From Lysobacteraceae bacterium SCN 69-320 (lineage in GTDB: Bacteria > Pseudomonadota > Gammaproteobacteria > Xanthomonadales > Rhodanobacteraceae): 64,000 bases of DNA. The notes below the pieces were generated by a model. The model made no database searches. It was not told where the DNA came from and saw nothing but the letters and a program-made list of their open reading frames with translations. The stretch spans positions 62,001-126,000 of the forward strand of contig MEFP01000003.1 in NCBI GenBank assembly GCA_001725155.1, given 5' to 3'. The position numbers and the translations under genes are program-made. Of the stretch, positions 51,849 through 61,161 are shown one piece after another; position 1 is the first letter of the stretch, and each line of letters opens with the position of its first letter.

Positions 51849-52538
51849 CTATCCCAACGCCCAGTCCGCCGCTGCCTGGGCGTGGATCCGCGTCGTGTCG
51901 AAGGTGGGCACCGTCGTATCCGCATCACCGACGAGCAGGCCGATCTCGGTGCAGCCGAGGATGATGCCTTCGGCGCCGCGGCGGACCAGCTCCGCCATGA
52001 CCTCGCGATAGCGCTCGCGCGAGCCGTCGCTGACGACGCCGAGGCACAGCTCCTCATAGATCACGCGATGCACGGTCGCGCGCGCGTCCGCCTCAGGCAC
52101 GAGCACCGTGATGCCGTGACTCTCCAGGCGCGCGCGGTAGAAATCCTGCTCCATCGTGAAGCGTGTGCCGAGCAGGCCGATGCGCGCGAGTCCGGCCTCG
52201 CGTATGCGCGCAACCGTCGCATCGGCGATGTGCAGCAGCGGCAGGTTCCCGCCCGCCGCCACGGCCGCGGCGACCTTGTGCATGGTGTTGGTGCAGATGA
52301 CCAGCGCCTCGGCGCCGGCCCGCGCCAGGGCCGCGGCTGCCGCGCCGAGCCGGCGCCCGGCCTCGTCCCAGTCGCCCTGCATCTGCAACTGCTCGATTTC
52401 GGCGAAATCGACGCTGTAGAGCACGAGCCGCGCCGAATGCAGCCCGCCGCGCCGTTCGCGCACGCGCTCGTTGATGTGGCGGTAGTAGGGAATCGTCGAT
52501 TCCCAGCTCATGCCGCCGATCAGTCCAAGAGTCCGCAT
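51849..52538 (-). CDS. aspartate/glutamate racemase family protein
   Basis: A 229-aa PLP-independent racemase-fold protein. The N-terminal signature is GLIGGMSWESTIPYYRHINE. Both catalytic cysteines are present, in ALVICTNTMHKVA and IILGCTEIGLLVG, as in YgeA/RacX-type broad-specificity racemases. ATG 52538 begins MRTLGLIGGMSW. The product would make D-Asp/D-Glu or other D-amino acids in the cytosol; the exact substrate is not predictable. Confidence 0.92.
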   Translation of the reverse strand: MRTLGLIGGMSWESTIPYYRHINERVRERRGGLHSARLVLYSVDFAEIEQLQMQGDWDEAGRRLGAAAAALARAGAEALVICTNTMHKVAAAVAAGGNLPLLHIADATVARIREAGLARIGLLGTRFTMEQDFYRARLESHGITVLVPEADARATVHRVIYEELCLGVVSDGSRERYREVMAELVRRGAEGIILGCTEIGLLVGDADTTVPTFDTTRIHAQAAADWALG

Positions 52539-52759
52539 CGTGTCTGTCCCTGCAAAGAAACCGAACGGATACGCGCGCGGGCGCAAAGGAACGCGGACGC
52601 GACACCGGGCGAAAGCGTCGATGGTACTGGCATCGTCGCGACAGGGCGGCGTGTCCGCTGTTGCCTGCCTTGGGATTTCCGCAGCCGAACCTGTGCGCAA
52701 GCCGTCGGACCATCCGTGGCGCGCTGCGCCGCAAACGCGCCTCGTTCCTGCCTGCGCGC

Positions 52760-53128
52760 TCAACGAGCCGCTGCTTCGCAACGAACGGGCCTGGCAAGCC
52801 GCGGCCGTCCGAGCCGGCCGGAGCGCCGCGCCTGCTCGCGCGGCGCCTCCGGTGGCCCGAACCAGACCACGCTGGAATCGCCGAAGCCGTAGCGCGAACG
52901 CAGTTCGCCGTGGCACGCCATGTCGCCCTTGACGTCGCGATTGACCGCGAAGCGGGCGCGCTGCGGCAAGGTCGGCTGGTCCGGCTCAGCGGCGACGCCG
53001 ACTTCGCGCACGGTGACGAGCGCAATGTCCTCGGCGTCGGCAACCGCTTCTTCCAGCGACCCGAGCTCGCAGCTGCAGGCCCGCGCATCGGCGGCGGCAA
53101 ACGAGGCGGCAAGCAGATACGGCAGCAC
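52760..53128 (-). CDS. short secreted protein with ACSC start, possibly truncated
   Basis: A 122-aa frame from a GTG start. A hydrophobic leader (MLPYLLAASFAAADA) is followed by RACSCELGSLEEAVADAEDI, RARFAVNRDVKGDMACHGE and RYGFGDSSVVWFGPPE. That pattern (CSC near the signal cleavage site, a V-x-KGD strand) resembles small secreted Cys-rich proteins. The last 30 residues (EQARRSGRLGRPRLARPV...) are Arg-rich and look non-homologous, as if the true C-terminus was lost by frameshift. No good ribosome site. Confidence as a functional gene is moderate to low. Confidence 0.45.
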   Translation of the reverse strand: MLPYLLAASFAAADARACSCELGSLEEAVADAEDIALVTVREVGVAAEPDQPTLPQRARFAVNRDVKGDMACHGELRSRYGFGDSSVVWFGPPEAPREQARRSGRLGRPRLARPVRCEAAAR

Positions 53129-53209
53129 GGACGGCAGGTTGATCCCGGCGACCTCGGGGCGGAACGAGAACCGGTTTCGGCGAGCCGGCGCGACGCCGGA
53201 CGATCGACG

Positions 53210-53542
53210 CTAGCGCGGAATCGGCAGCACGCCGCCTTCCGGCGCCGGCGGATGTTCGTAGTGGGCGAGCAGCAGCAGGGCCGCATCGAGCTGGCGGCGC
53301 AATCGCCGGTTGCGCAGCCACGGCGGCAACATCGCGGTCAGCGCCGCGAGCGCGACGACGACCGGCAGCGGCCAGGTCAGCTGCGTGCCGAGCAGCGACC
53401 AGATCACGATCGCCGCGACGCTGAGCAATGCATCGAGCCCGGCCGAGCCGGAATCGGCCAGCGTACGGCGCGCCGCCGATGCGGCGGCGACATTGGCGGC
53501 CAGATGCTCGGCGGCCGTGCGGTCCTGTCCGGTCATGCGCAT
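53210..53542 (-). CDS. small two-helix membrane protein
   Basis: Not recognised. The 110-aa product has a polar N-terminus (residues 1-35), then two adjacent hydrophobic helices (ALLSVAAIVIWSLLGTQL and PLPVVVALAALTAMLPPWL) and a basic/helical tail (RNRRLRRQLDAALLLLAHYE) ending in PPAPEGGVLPIPR. GAGG stands 9 nt before ATG 53542; a second ATG follows two codons later. It lies just downstream of lpdA on the same strand (52-bp gap), so it may be read through from the PDH operon. Confidence 0.65.
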   Translation of the reverse strand: MRMTGQDRTAAEHLAANVAAASAARRTLADSGSAGLDALLSVAAIVIWSLLGTQLTWPLPVVVALAALTAMLPPWLRNRRLRRQLDAALLLLAHYEHPPAPEGGVLPIPR

Positions 53543-53594
53543 GCTCTGCCCTCGATGAGACGGCGGCGCCGGACCAACCGGCGCCGCCGGGGTT

Positions 53595-55382
53595 TCACTT
53601 CTTCTTCGGCGCGACGATGTCGGTGCAGGTGCCTTCGTAGACTTCCGCGGCCATGCCGACCGACTCGCTCAAGGTCGGATGCGGATGGATGGTCAGGCCG
53701 ATGTCGGCAGCCTCGGCGCCCATCTCGATCGCGAGCGCGATCTCGGCGATCAGATCGCCCGCGTTCGGCGCGACGATGCCGGCGCCGATCACGCGGTGCG
53801 TGGCCTCGTCGAAGATCAGCTTGGTGAAGCCTTCGGTACGGCCTATGCCGATGGCGCGGCCCGAAGCGGCATGCGGGAACTTGCCGATGCCGTAGGCGAT
53901 GCCCTGCTTCTTCGCTTCGGCCTCGGTCACGCCGACCCAGGAAATTTCCGGATCGGTATAGGCCACGCTCGGAATCACGCGCGCGACGAACTCGCTCTTC
54001 TGCCCGGCGGCGACTTCGGCGGCGACCTTGCCTTCGTGCGTGGCCTTGTGCGCGAGCATCGGATTGCCGACCAGGTCGCCGATCGCGAAGATGTGCGGCA
54101 CGTTCGTGCGCATCTGCCGGTCGACCGGAATGAAGCCGCGTTCGGTCACGTTGACGCCGGCCTTGTGCGCGTCGAGCTTGCCGCCGTTCGGCGCGCGGCC
54201 GATCGCGACGAGCACGCGGTCATACAGGGTCGGCTGCGGCGCCTTGTCGCCTTCGAAGCTCGCGAGCAGGCCTTCGGGCCGCGCCTCGATCTTCGCGACC
54301 TTGGTCTTCAGGTGAATGCCGGCGTAGCGCTTCTGCAGACGCTGCTGCAGCGGACGCACGAGATCCGGATCGGCGCCCGGCATGAGCTGGTCCATGAGCT
54401 CCACGACCGTGACCTTGGCGCCGAGCGCCTCGTAGACGCAGGCCATTTCCAGACCGATGATGCCGCCGCCGACGACGAGCAGGGATTTCGGCACCTCGGC
54501 CAGATCCAGCGCGTCGGTGGAATCCATCATGCGCTTGTCGTCCCAGGGGAACCCCGGCAGCTTCACGGCCTGCGAACCGGCCGCGATGATCGCGTGCTCG
54601 AAACGCAGCAGTTGCGTCGCGCCGTCGGCGCCGGCGACCTCGATCTCGTTGGCCGAAACGAATTTCGCCGTGCCGGTGACCGTGCGCACCTTGCGCTGCT
54701 TGGCCATGCCGGCCAGGCCGCCGGTCAGCTGCGCGACGACGGACGACTTGTGCGCGCGCAGCTTGTCCAGATCCACGACGGGCTCGCCGAACGTGATGCC
54801 GTGGCTGGCGAACTGGCGCGCCTCGTCGATGACGCGCGCCGCATGCAGCAGCGCCTTGGACGGAATGCAGCCGACGTTGAGACAGACGCCGCCGAGCGCC
54901 GCATAGCGCTCGACGAGCACGACGTTCTTGCCCAGATCGGCCGCGCGGAACGCCGCCGTATAGCCACCGGGGCCGGCGCCGATCACGACGACCTGCGCGT
55001 CGATGTCGGCCTTGCGTCCGCTGGCCGGTGCGGCCGACGGCGCGGCGGCGGCCGGCGCAGGCGCGGCGGCGACCGGCGCGGGCTTTTCCGCGGCGGCGGG
55101 CCTGGCGGCCGGCGCGGCTGCTGCCGGGGCCGGCGCCGCGGCGGCGGCCTCGGTTTCGATCAGCGCGACGACCGCGCCTTCGGCCAGCTCGTCGCCGAGC
55201 TTGACCTTGATCTCCTTGACCACGCCGGCGGCGGTCGACGGCACTTCCATCGTCGCCTTGTCCGATTCCAGCGTGATCAGGCCCTGCTCTTTCCTGACCG
55301 TGTCGCCGACCTTGACCAGGATCTCGATGACCGGCACCGAGACGCCGCCGATGTCCGGCACTTTGACTTCTGTCGTTGCCAT
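53595..55382 (-). CDS. lpdA: dihydrolipoyl dehydrogenase (E3) with N-terminal lipoyl domain
   Basis: The E3 component of pyruvate dehydrogenase, reoxidising dihydrolipoamide with NAD+. The 595-aa form has an N-terminal lipoyl domain (residues 1-80; lipoylated Lys42 in [11 protein letters not shown]) and an Ala/Pro linker (about 81-118). The flavoprotein follows: VVVIGAGPGGYTAAFRAADL (FAD), redox disulfide GGVCLNVGCIPSKAL, NAD-binding VVGGGIIGLEMACVYEALG, FAIGDLVGNPMLAHKA, and catalytic His/Glu HPHPTLSESVGMAAE. Lipoyl-E3 fusions are typical of Neisseria and xanthomonads. Its ATG shares one base with the stop of the upstream unknown gene (TAATG), so translation is coupled. Confidence 0.97.
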   Translation of the reverse strand: MATTEVKVPDIGGVSVPVIEILVKVGDTVRKEQGLITLESDKATMEVPSTAAGVVKEIKVKLGDELAEGAVVALIETEAAAAAPAPAAAAPAARPAAAEKPAPVAAAPAPAAAAPSAAPASGRKADIDAQVVVIGAGPGGYTAAFRAADLGKNVVLVERYAALGGVCLNVGCIPSKALLHAARVIDEARQFASHGITFGEPVVDLDKLRAHKSSVVAQLTGGLAGMAKQRKVRTVTGTAKFVSANEIEVAGADGATQLLRFEHAIIAAGSQAVKLPGFPWDDKRMMDSTDALDLAEVPKSLLVVGGGIIGLEMACVYEALGAKVTVVELMDQLMPGADPDLVRPLQQRLQKRYAGIHLKTKVAKIEARPEGLLASFEGDKAPQPTLYDRVLVAIGRAPNGGKLDAHKAGVNVTERGFIPVDRQMRTNVPHIFAIGDLVGNPMLAHKATHEGKVAAEVAAGQKSEFVARVIPSVAYTDPEISWVGVTEAEAKKQGIAYGIGKFPHAASGRAIGIGRTEGFTKLIFDEATHRVIGAGIVAPNAGDLIAEIALAIEMGAEAADIGLTIHPHPTLSESVGMAAEVYEGTCTDIVAPKKK

Positions 55383-56116
55383 TATTTGTGCTCCTTGTCC
55401 TGGCACGCTGCCGCACGGAAGGCCTGCTTCAGTGCGTTGCGGCGCAATTCGAATTCGGCGAAAGAATCGGCGGAAGCGGCGGCCGGCGCATCGTCGGCCT
55501 CCGCTTCGCTGGCGGGCGCGGCGGCTGGCACGACCGGAACAGCGGCGGCCGGCGGCAGCGCGGCGGTGATCGACGCGATGGCAGCCGCAGACGCGGCGGC
55601 AGCCGCCGCGGTCGACGGCGCCGGAACCTCGACGGCAGATCGCGCAGCCGCGGCGGCGGCCGGGACCGACGAGGCTGCGCCTGCGGACTCGCCGTCGCCG
55701 CCGAGCAGGCCGCGGATGCGCGCCTGCAGGGACAGCATTTCCTCGCGCTCGCTGCGCTGTTCGGCCAGGTTCGCCTGGCGCTGCAGCCGGCGCTGCACGC
55801 AGAGTTCGCGGTACTTGCGGTTGGCGTAGGCGATCGACTGGCGGATGTCGGGCAGGTGGATCTTCTCCACTTCGTCCGGCAGCGAGTCGAAGCTGATGTA
55901 GTTCTCCTCGATCCACAGCCCGCGCCGGCGCGCGACGATGCGCGTCTCGCGCTCCTCGAAGAACAGCCGCGGCCAGTCCGTGTCGGGCGGCTCGCGGTCC
56001 AGGCGCAGGAACATCACACGCAGGGACTCGTGCACGCGCGACCAGGTCGTCCTGGCCAGGTCGAGATCGACGATGCGGATGTCCTCGAATTCCGCATTCG
56101 CGTCGGCGGGACTCAC
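55382..56116 (-). CDS. unknown protein encoded between PDH E2 and E3 genes
   Basis: Not recognised. The 244-aa product, from GTG 56116, has an ordered charged N-terminal half (about 1-130). This carries EDIRIVDLDLARTTWSRVHE, RLFFEERETRIVARRRGLWI and SFDSLPDEVEKIHLPDIRQS, then a long basic/Gln-rich helix (LCVQRRLQRQANLAEQRSER). The second half is an Ala/Pro/Val-rich linker, very like the mobile linkers of lipoyl proteins, ending in a short charged helix (FAEFELRRNALKQAF). It lies 13 bp after aceF and overlaps the lpdA start by 1 nt, so it is firmly in the PDH operon. It may be a structural or regulatory PDH-associated subunit (inference). The start is uncertain because no ATG fits. Confidence 0.7.
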   Translation of the reverse strand: MSPADANAEFEDIRIVDLDLARTTWSRVHESLRVMFLRLDREPPDTDWPRLFFEERETRIVARRRGLWIEENYISFDSLPDEVEKIHLPDIRQSIAYANRKYRELCVQRRLQRQANLAEQRSEREEMLSLQARIRGLLGGDGESAGAASSVPAAAAAARSAVEVPAPSTAAAAAASAAAIASITAALPPAAAVPVVPAAAPASEAEADDAPAAASADSFAEFELRRNALKQAFRAAACQDKEHK

Positions 56117-56129
56117 GCGCGCACCGGCC

Positions 56130-57506
56130 TCAGAGCAGGGTCCGCCGCATGTCGGCGAGAACCTGGCCCAGATAGCTCGTGAAGCGCGCGGCCGAGGCGC
56201 CGTCGATGACACGGTGGTCGTAGCTAAGGCTCAGCGGCAGGATCAGGCGCGGCTGGAAGGCCTTGCCGTCCCAGACCGGCTTCGTCGCCGACTTCGATAC
56301 CCCGAGGATGGCCACTTCTGGCGCATTCACGATCGGCGTGAACGCCGTGCCGCCGATGCCACCGAGCGAGGAAATCGAGAAGCAGCCGCCGGACATCTCG
56401 GCCGGACCGAGCTTGCCCTCACGCGCCTTGGCGGCGAGCTCGCCGGTCTCGCGCGCGATCTCGAGCACGCCCTTACTGTCCGCATCGCGCAGCACCGGCA
56501 CGACCAGGCCGTTGGGCGTGTCGGCAGCGAAACCGATGTGGAAATATTTCTTGAGGACGAGGTTCTCGCCGGATGCGTCGAGCGAGGCGTTGAAATCGGG
56601 GAATTTCTTCAGCGCGGCGACCACGGCCTTGATCAGGAACGCGAGCATGGTCAGCTTGACGCCGGCCTTCTCGTTCTCCTTGTTGATCGTCACGCGCAGC
56701 GCTTCGAGGTCGGTGATGTCCGCATCGTCATGCTGCGTGACGTGCGGAATCATGGCCCAGTTGCGCGCGAGGTTGGCGCCGGAAATCTTCTTGATGCGCG
56801 ACAGCGCCCGCGTCTCGGTCTGGCCGAACTTGGAGAAGTCGACCTGCGGCCACGGCAGCAGGTTCAGGCCGCCGCCGGCTGCGACCGGCGCAGCCGCTGC
56901 AGACTTCGCGCCGCCGGCCAGGGCCTGCTTGACGTAGTTCTGCACGTCCTCGCGCGTGATGCGCGCCTTGCGGCCGCTGCCGCTGACCGCGGCCAGGTTC
57001 ACGCCGAGCTCGCGCGCGAACAGGCGCACGGCCGGGCTCGCATGCGGCACCTTGTCCGGCATCACGACGCTGGCGTCGAATGGCACCGGCGGCGTACGCG
57101 GACCGGCGATCTCCGCGTCGATGCCGGGCTGCGCCGCCTCGGCCACGGCCGGCGCCGCGGCAGGCGCCGCAGCGGGCTCGGCACGGACCGGCGCTTCGGC
57201 CTTGGCCGGCGCCGCCGCCGGTCTGGCCGGCGCGGCGGGCTCGGCCCTGGCAGCCGGCGCGGCGGCCGCATCGGCGGCCTCCATGATCACGACGACCGAA
57301 CCTTCGGAGACCTCGTCGCCGACCTTGACGCGGATTTCCTTGACCACGCCAGCGAACGGCGCAGGCACTTCCATGGTCGCCTTGTCCGACTCCAAGGTCA
57401 GCAGGCCCTGATCCTTTTTCACCGTGTCGCCGGGGGCAACCAGGATCTCGATCACCGGTACGTTGGCATAGTTGCCGATGTCGGGAACCTTCACTTCTTG
57501 CGACAT
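56130..57506 (-). CDS. aceF: pyruvate dehydrogenase E2, dihydrolipoyllysine acetyltransferase
   Basis: The core of the pyruvate dehydrogenase complex, transferring acetyl groups from lipoamide to CoA. It is 458 aa with one lipoyl domain (1-80, Lys42 in [11 protein letters not shown]) and a long Ala/Pro linker (about 80-150). The peripheral-subunit-binding domain (about 155-195, [20 protein letters not shown]) and the catalytic domain (about 225-458) follow. The catalytic domain has the active site [10 protein letters not shown] (His431, Asp435) and [23 protein letters not shown] 57506 has a strong GGGAGGG site. First gene of aceF-unknown-lpdA. aceE is not upstream, where tyrA is divergent, so E1 is encoded elsewhere. 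Confidence 0.97.
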   Translation of the reverse strand: MSQEVKVPDIGNYANVPVIEILVAPGDTVKKDQGLLTLESDKATMEVPAPFAGVVKEIRVKVGDEVSEGSVVVIMEAADAAAAPAARAEPAAPARPAAAPAKAEAPVRAEPAAAPAAAPAVAEAAQPGIDAEIAGPRTPPVPFDASVVMPDKVPHASPAVRLFARELGVNLAAVSGSGRKARITREDVQNYVKQALAGGAKSAAAAPVAAGGGLNLLPWPQVDFSKFGQTETRALSRIKKISGANLARNWAMIPHVTQHDDADITDLEALRVTINKENEKAGVKLTMLAFLIKAVVAALKKFPDFNASLDASGENLVLKKYFHIGFAADTPNGLVVPVLRDADSKGVLEIARETGELAAKAREGKLGPAEMSGGCFSISSLGGIGGTAFTPIVNAPEVAILGVSKSATKPVWDGKAFQPRLILPLSLSYDHRVIDGASAARFTSYLGQVLADMRRTLL

Positions 57507-57696
57507 ACGCCCTCCCAGGCGGCAGATTTCGGGCAAGGCCGGTATTGTGGCGGCGAAGCCACGCCCGCACCAGAGCGGCATTGAAGCATTTAGAGTCGGC
57601 AACCCACTGCGTCCCCGGCGGCATATGCCGTTTGGTTCGCGCGGGACTGCAGTCCGGCCGCTAAGCTGGCCGCCGACTGTTACGGATCGGCGACTC

Positions 57697-58788
57697 ATGG
57701 ACATCACGCAATTGCGCGCGCAACTGGATCAGGTCGACCGCGACCTCGTCCGGCTGGCCGCGGAACGCCAGCGCATCGTCGCGGAAATCGGCCGCAGCAA
57801 GCGTGGCAGCGGCCGGCCGCTGCGCGATTTCCGCCGCGAGAAAGAGGTGCTGGACAACGTGCGCGGCCACGCGCGCGAGGCCGGCATCGACCCGGAACTC
57901 GCCGCCGGCCTCATGGAGCTGCTGATCGCCGCCTCGCTGACCCGGCAGGAACAGGACACCGTGCGCGCGCTGTCCCAGGGCGGCGGCAAGCGCGCGCTGG
58001 TCGTCGGCGGCAGCGGCCGCATGGGCGCCTGGTTCGCGCGCTTCCTCGATGCCCAGGGCTATGCGGTGGAAATCGCCGACCCGGTTCCCGGCGAAGCCGG
58101 CTTCGCCCGGCGAAGCCAGTGGGACGACGGCGACCTGGACCACGACCTGATCGTCGTCGCCACGCCGCTGCGCGCGGCGGCGCGCATTCTCGCCGCACTG
58201 GCCGAGCGCCGGCCGCCCGGCATCGTGTTCGACCTCGGCTCGATCAAGACGCCACTGCGCGAACCGCTGCGACAGCTCAACGCCGCCGGCGTACGCGCGA
58301 CCTCGATCCACCCGATGTTCGGTCCGTCGGCCAACGTGCTGGCCGGACGCCATGTCGTGCTGATCGACACCGGCGACCGCGAAGCCCTGGAAACCGCGCG
58401 CAGCCTGTTCGCCTCGACGACGGCGATCACGGTGGAGATGGATCTGGATGAACACGACCGCCTGATCGCGCTGGTGCTCGGCCTCTCGCATGCGCTGAAC
58501 ATCGCCTTCACCGCAGCGCTGGCCGGCAGCGGCATCGCTCCCGAACGGCTGCGGGCCGTGTCCTCGACGACATTCGGCGCACAGCTGCAGATCGCCGAAG
58601 GCGTGGCGCGCGAGAACCCGCACCTGTATTTCGAGATCCAGTCGCTGAATGCGCACAACGGCCCGGCGCTGACCGCGCTCGACGACGCCGTGCACGCGTT
58701 GCTTGCTGCGGTGCGCAACGGTGACGAAGGCGACTTCGTCGCGCTGATGCAGCGCGGCCGCGACTATCTGCACGCGCACGCGGAGTGA
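57697..58788 (+). CDS. tyrA: bifunctional chorismate mutase / prephenate dehydrogenase
   Basis: A 363-aa T-protein: an N-terminal chorismate mutase (about 1-90; [40 protein letters not shown]) makes prephenate. The TyrA domain (about 98-363) oxidises it to 4-hydroxyphenylpyruvate for tyrosine. The NAD site is [18 protein letters not shown]. Later motifs are [43 protein letters not shown] and [23 protein letters not shown] 57697 begins the mutase; no clear ribosome site. Divergent from aceF, 190 bp apart. With the trp genes at the left end, the window carries two branches from chorismate. Confidence 0.95.
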   Translation: MDITQLRAQLDQVDRDLVRLAAERQRIVAEIGRSKRGSGRPLRDFRREKEVLDNVRGHAREAGIDPELAAGLMELLIAASLTRQEQDTVRALSQGGGKRALVVGGSGRMGAWFARFLDAQGYAVEIADPVPGEAGFARRSQWDDGDLDHDLIVVATPLRAAARILAALAERRPPGIVFDLGSIKTPLREPLRQLNAAGVRATSIHPMFGPSANVLAGRHVVLIDTGDREALETARSLFASTTAITVEMDLDEHDRLIALVLGLSHALNIAFTAALAGSGIAPERLRAVSSTTFGAQLQIAEGVARENPHLYFEIQSLNAHNGPALTALDDAVHALLAAVRNGDEGDFVALMQRGRDYLHAHAE

Positions 58789-58794
58789 AGCGCA

Positions 58795-58821
58795 GGGCGC
58801 TACGTCCCGGACGTAGCGCCC
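58795..58821 (+). terminator. hairpin after tyrA
   Basis: A perfect 13-bp inverted repeat GGGCGCTACGTCC / GGACGTAGCGCCC around one C, starting 6 bp past the tyrA stop. No T-tract follows, so the end may be factor-dependent or be protected by the hairpin. Confidence 0.5.
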
Positions 58822-58985
58822 GCCGATTCAACGTCGCGACCCGTATCGCGCGGACGCATCGTTCTCGTCACCGGCATGTCACCGTGCAGCATCTCGCTGC
58901 AGCGCGGCAATGCCGTGCTTTCCGGTACTGGCTGCGCGGCGGACTCTGCGCTTAGTCTCGGGCTTCCCCCAGCCCGAGCGTCCTC

Positions 58986-60290
58986 ATGTCGCGTCATTCC
59001 ACGTTGCGCCAGTCCCTGCTGTCGGCCCTTGTCGCCCTCGCCCTGCTACCCGCGGCCGCCTCGGCCGAACGCCTTGCGCTGACCGCCGCACGTCTGGTCG
59101 ACGTCGACAGCGGCACCCTGCGCAACAACGCCGTCGTCGTCGTCGACGGCGAGCGCATCGTCGACGTACGCAGCGACGGCCAGGTGCCGGCCGACGCCAA
59201 GCGCATCGACCTCGGCGACGCGACCCTGCTGCCCGGACTGATCGACTGCCATGTGCACATCGACGGCCAATCCGGCGACTTCTATACCGAAGCATTCCGG
59301 CGCAGTCCCATCGACAACGCGGTCAAGGCGCACATCTACGCGCGCCGCACGCTGCTCGCCGGCTTCACGACCGTGCGCAATCTCGGCTCGGCCGAATTCA
59401 TCGACGTGGCGCTGCGCAATGCGATCCAGCGCGGCGAAGTGCAGGGTCCGCGCATCCTCGCCAGCGGCCTGGCGATCGGCGCGACCGGCGGCCATGTCGA
59501 CGGCGGCACGGGCTTTTCGCCCTACATCCGCTTCGAAGGCTTCAGCGGCATCGCCGACGGCATCGACGCGATCCGCGCGAAGGTGCGGTTCGACGTCAAG
59601 AACGGCGCCGACGTGATCAAGTTCGCGGCCAGCGCCGGCGTGCTCAGCGAGGAGGAATCGGTCGGCGAGCCGCAGTATTCGCAGGAAGAAATGAACGCGC
59701 TCGTCGACGAGGCGCACCGCTGGCACCGCAAGGTCGCCGCCCACGCCCACGGCACCGAGGCGATCAAGATGGCCGTGCGCGCCGGCGTCGACTCGATCGA
59801 GCACGGCAGCTTCCTCGACGACGAGGCCATCGCGCTGATGAAGAAGCACGGCACCTGGCTGGTCGGCGACATCTACAACGACGACTACATCCTGACCGAG
59901 TTCGCCCGGCTCAAGTATCCGGAGTCGATGCTGGAGAAGGAACGCAAGGTCGGCCGCACCCAGCGCGAGAGCTTCCAGCGCGCGGCCAGGGCCGGCGTCA
60001 AGATCGCCTACGGCACCGACGCCGGCGTCTATCCGCACGGCGACAACGCCAAGCAGTTCGTCAAGATGACCGAATGGGGCCAGACGCCGATGCAGGCGCT
60101 GCAGGCCGCCACCGTGCGCGCGGCCGAACTGCTGGGCCGCAACGAACAGGTCGGTGCGATCCGCAACGGGCTTTACGCCGATCTTGTCGCGGTACCCGGC
60201 AACCCGCTGCAGGACATCCGCGTCATGGAGCAGGTCGGCTTCGTCATGAAGGGCGGCAAGATCGAGAAAGGTATTGGCGCAGCGCCCTGA
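58986..60290 (+). CDS. exported metal-dependent amidohydrolase
   Basis: A 434-aa amidohydrolase-superfamily protein with a signal peptide (about 8-27, SLLSALVALALLPAAASA), so it acts in the periplasm or outside. The metal ligands of the Xaa-Pro dipeptidase/imidazolonepropionase-like subgroup are visible: PGLIDCHVHIDGQSG, the presumed carboxylated Lys in DVIKFAASAG, AAHAHGTEAIKMA, SIEHGSFLDDEA and IAYGTDAGVYPHGDNAKQF. Relatives hydrolyse Xaa-Pro or N-acyl dipeptides; the substrate here is unproven. ATG 58986 opens the signal peptide. Separate transcript after the tyrA hairpin. Confidence 0.9.
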   Translation: MSRHSTLRQSLLSALVALALLPAAASAERLALTAARLVDVDSGTLRNNAVVVVDGERIVDVRSDGQVPADAKRIDLGDATLLPGLIDCHVHIDGQSGDFYTEAFRRSPIDNAVKAHIYARRTLLAGFTTVRNLGSAEFIDVALRNAIQRGEVQGPRILASGLAIGATGGHVDGGTGFSPYIRFEGFSGIADGIDAIRAKVRFDVKNGADVIKFAASAGVLSEEESVGEPQYSQEEMNALVDEAHRWHRKVAAHAHGTEAIKMAVRAGVDSIEHGSFLDDEAIALMKKHGTWLVGDIYNDDYILTEFARLKYPESMLEKERKVGRTQRESFQRAARAGVKIAYGTDAGVYPHGDNAKQFVKMTEWGQTPMQALQAATVRAAELLGRNEQVGAIRNGLYADLVAVPGNPLQDIRVMEQVGFVMKGGKIEKGIGAAP

Positions 60291-60430
60291 CCGGCAGGCG
60301 AGCGCCGCGGCAGCAGGGCCGTCGCGGCGCAGGATTCGCACGATGGCGCGGGCAGCGCCGGATGATGGAGTGGTGTCAGCTGCCCGCGCGATCGGCCGAA
60401 AGCGACTGCAGAATGGCCTGCTCCGGTCTC

Positions 60431-60459
60431 GCGGTTCGCGACAGTGCGTCGCGAACCGC
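60431..60459. terminator. hairpin between convergent genes
   Basis: A perfect 12-bp stem (GCGGTTCGCGAC / GTCGCGAACCGC) with a 5-nt loop, 10 bp before the stop of the minus-strand DUF1328 gene and 140 bp past the amidohydrolase stop. It could end both transcripts; no T-tract. Confidence 0.45.
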
Positions 60460-60468
60460 CGGTGCCGG

Positions 60469-60642
60469 TCACAGCGCCAGGGTCACACCGAACAGCAGAC
60501 CGGCCAGCGCGAGCAGCAGCAATACCAGGAAGATCGCGAAAATGACCTTGGCGATGCCGCCGGTCGCGCCGGCAACGCCGGTGAAGCCGAGGGCGCCGGC
60601 GATCAGCGAAATTAATCCGAAGACGATGGCGAGTTTGAGCAT
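60469..60642 (-). CDS. DUF1328 (YtjA-type) small membrane protein
   Basis: A 57-aa protein with two transmembrane helices ([20 protein letters not shown] and [20 protein letters not shown]). The glycine-rich [20 protein letters not shown] joining them is the DUF1328/YtjA signature. ATG 60642 has a good GGGAGAG site. Family members are often stress-induced membrane proteins; the precise role is unknown. Monocistronic. Confidence 0.92.
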   Translation of the reverse strand: MLKLAIVFGLISLIAGALGFTGVAGATGGIAKVIFAIFLVLLLLALAGLLFGVTLAL

Positions 60643-60813
60643 GACGTCTCTCCCTGGTGTGGTGGTCCGGTCAGTCGTCGGACGAAAGAATGCGAATGAA
60701 CTTGCCGCGCGCCGCACGCCCGAGCAGACCTGCAGGCACTGCGGCGACGAGGCGCAACGACGGAATGCGGCGACAGACGTCCGATTCGTGGGAAGCCTGG
60801 CCGCGCCGCCCCG

Positions 60814-60954
60814 CTAGGCCCAGGCGTTCAGAGCCAGCCACAGGGATTCGTCGACCTCGGCCTGACCGGCCTCGGGCGCGAGTCCGCGGGCGATGGCTTC
60901 GGGACCGTTGTCGCGCCAGCCCGGCGCGGTGTCGCGGCGATCGTCGTCCTGCAT
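60814..60954 (-). CDS. 46-aa acidic microprotein
   Basis: Encodes 46 residues, MQDDDRRDTAPGWRDNGPEA then IARGLAPEAGQAEVDESLWL and ALNAWA. GGGAG lies 9 nt before ATG 60954. There is no transmembrane segment or known motif. The frame is open 23 codons further upstream, but that part lacks a ribosome site. Codon pattern is compatible with coding; moderately supported. Confidence 0.4.
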   Translation of the reverse strand: MQDDDRRDTAPGWRDNGPEAIARGLAPEAGQAEVDESLWLALNAWA

Positions 60955-61161
60955 GAGCGTGCTCCCGGAGCGAGTGACGACTACGCTCCGCAAACCGCAT
61001 GCCAGCTGCGATGACAGGCGCAACCCACTGGCGCGTCAGACAATTTTTCCGGCGTATCGCGAGTTCCGCGATTGCGCCCTGCACGACGCGACGATGGCGT
61101 CACGTGCAGTTCGCCGCGCGGCACCGTTGCGGCACCGCGCGGCCGGGGATGCCGCCGCCGA

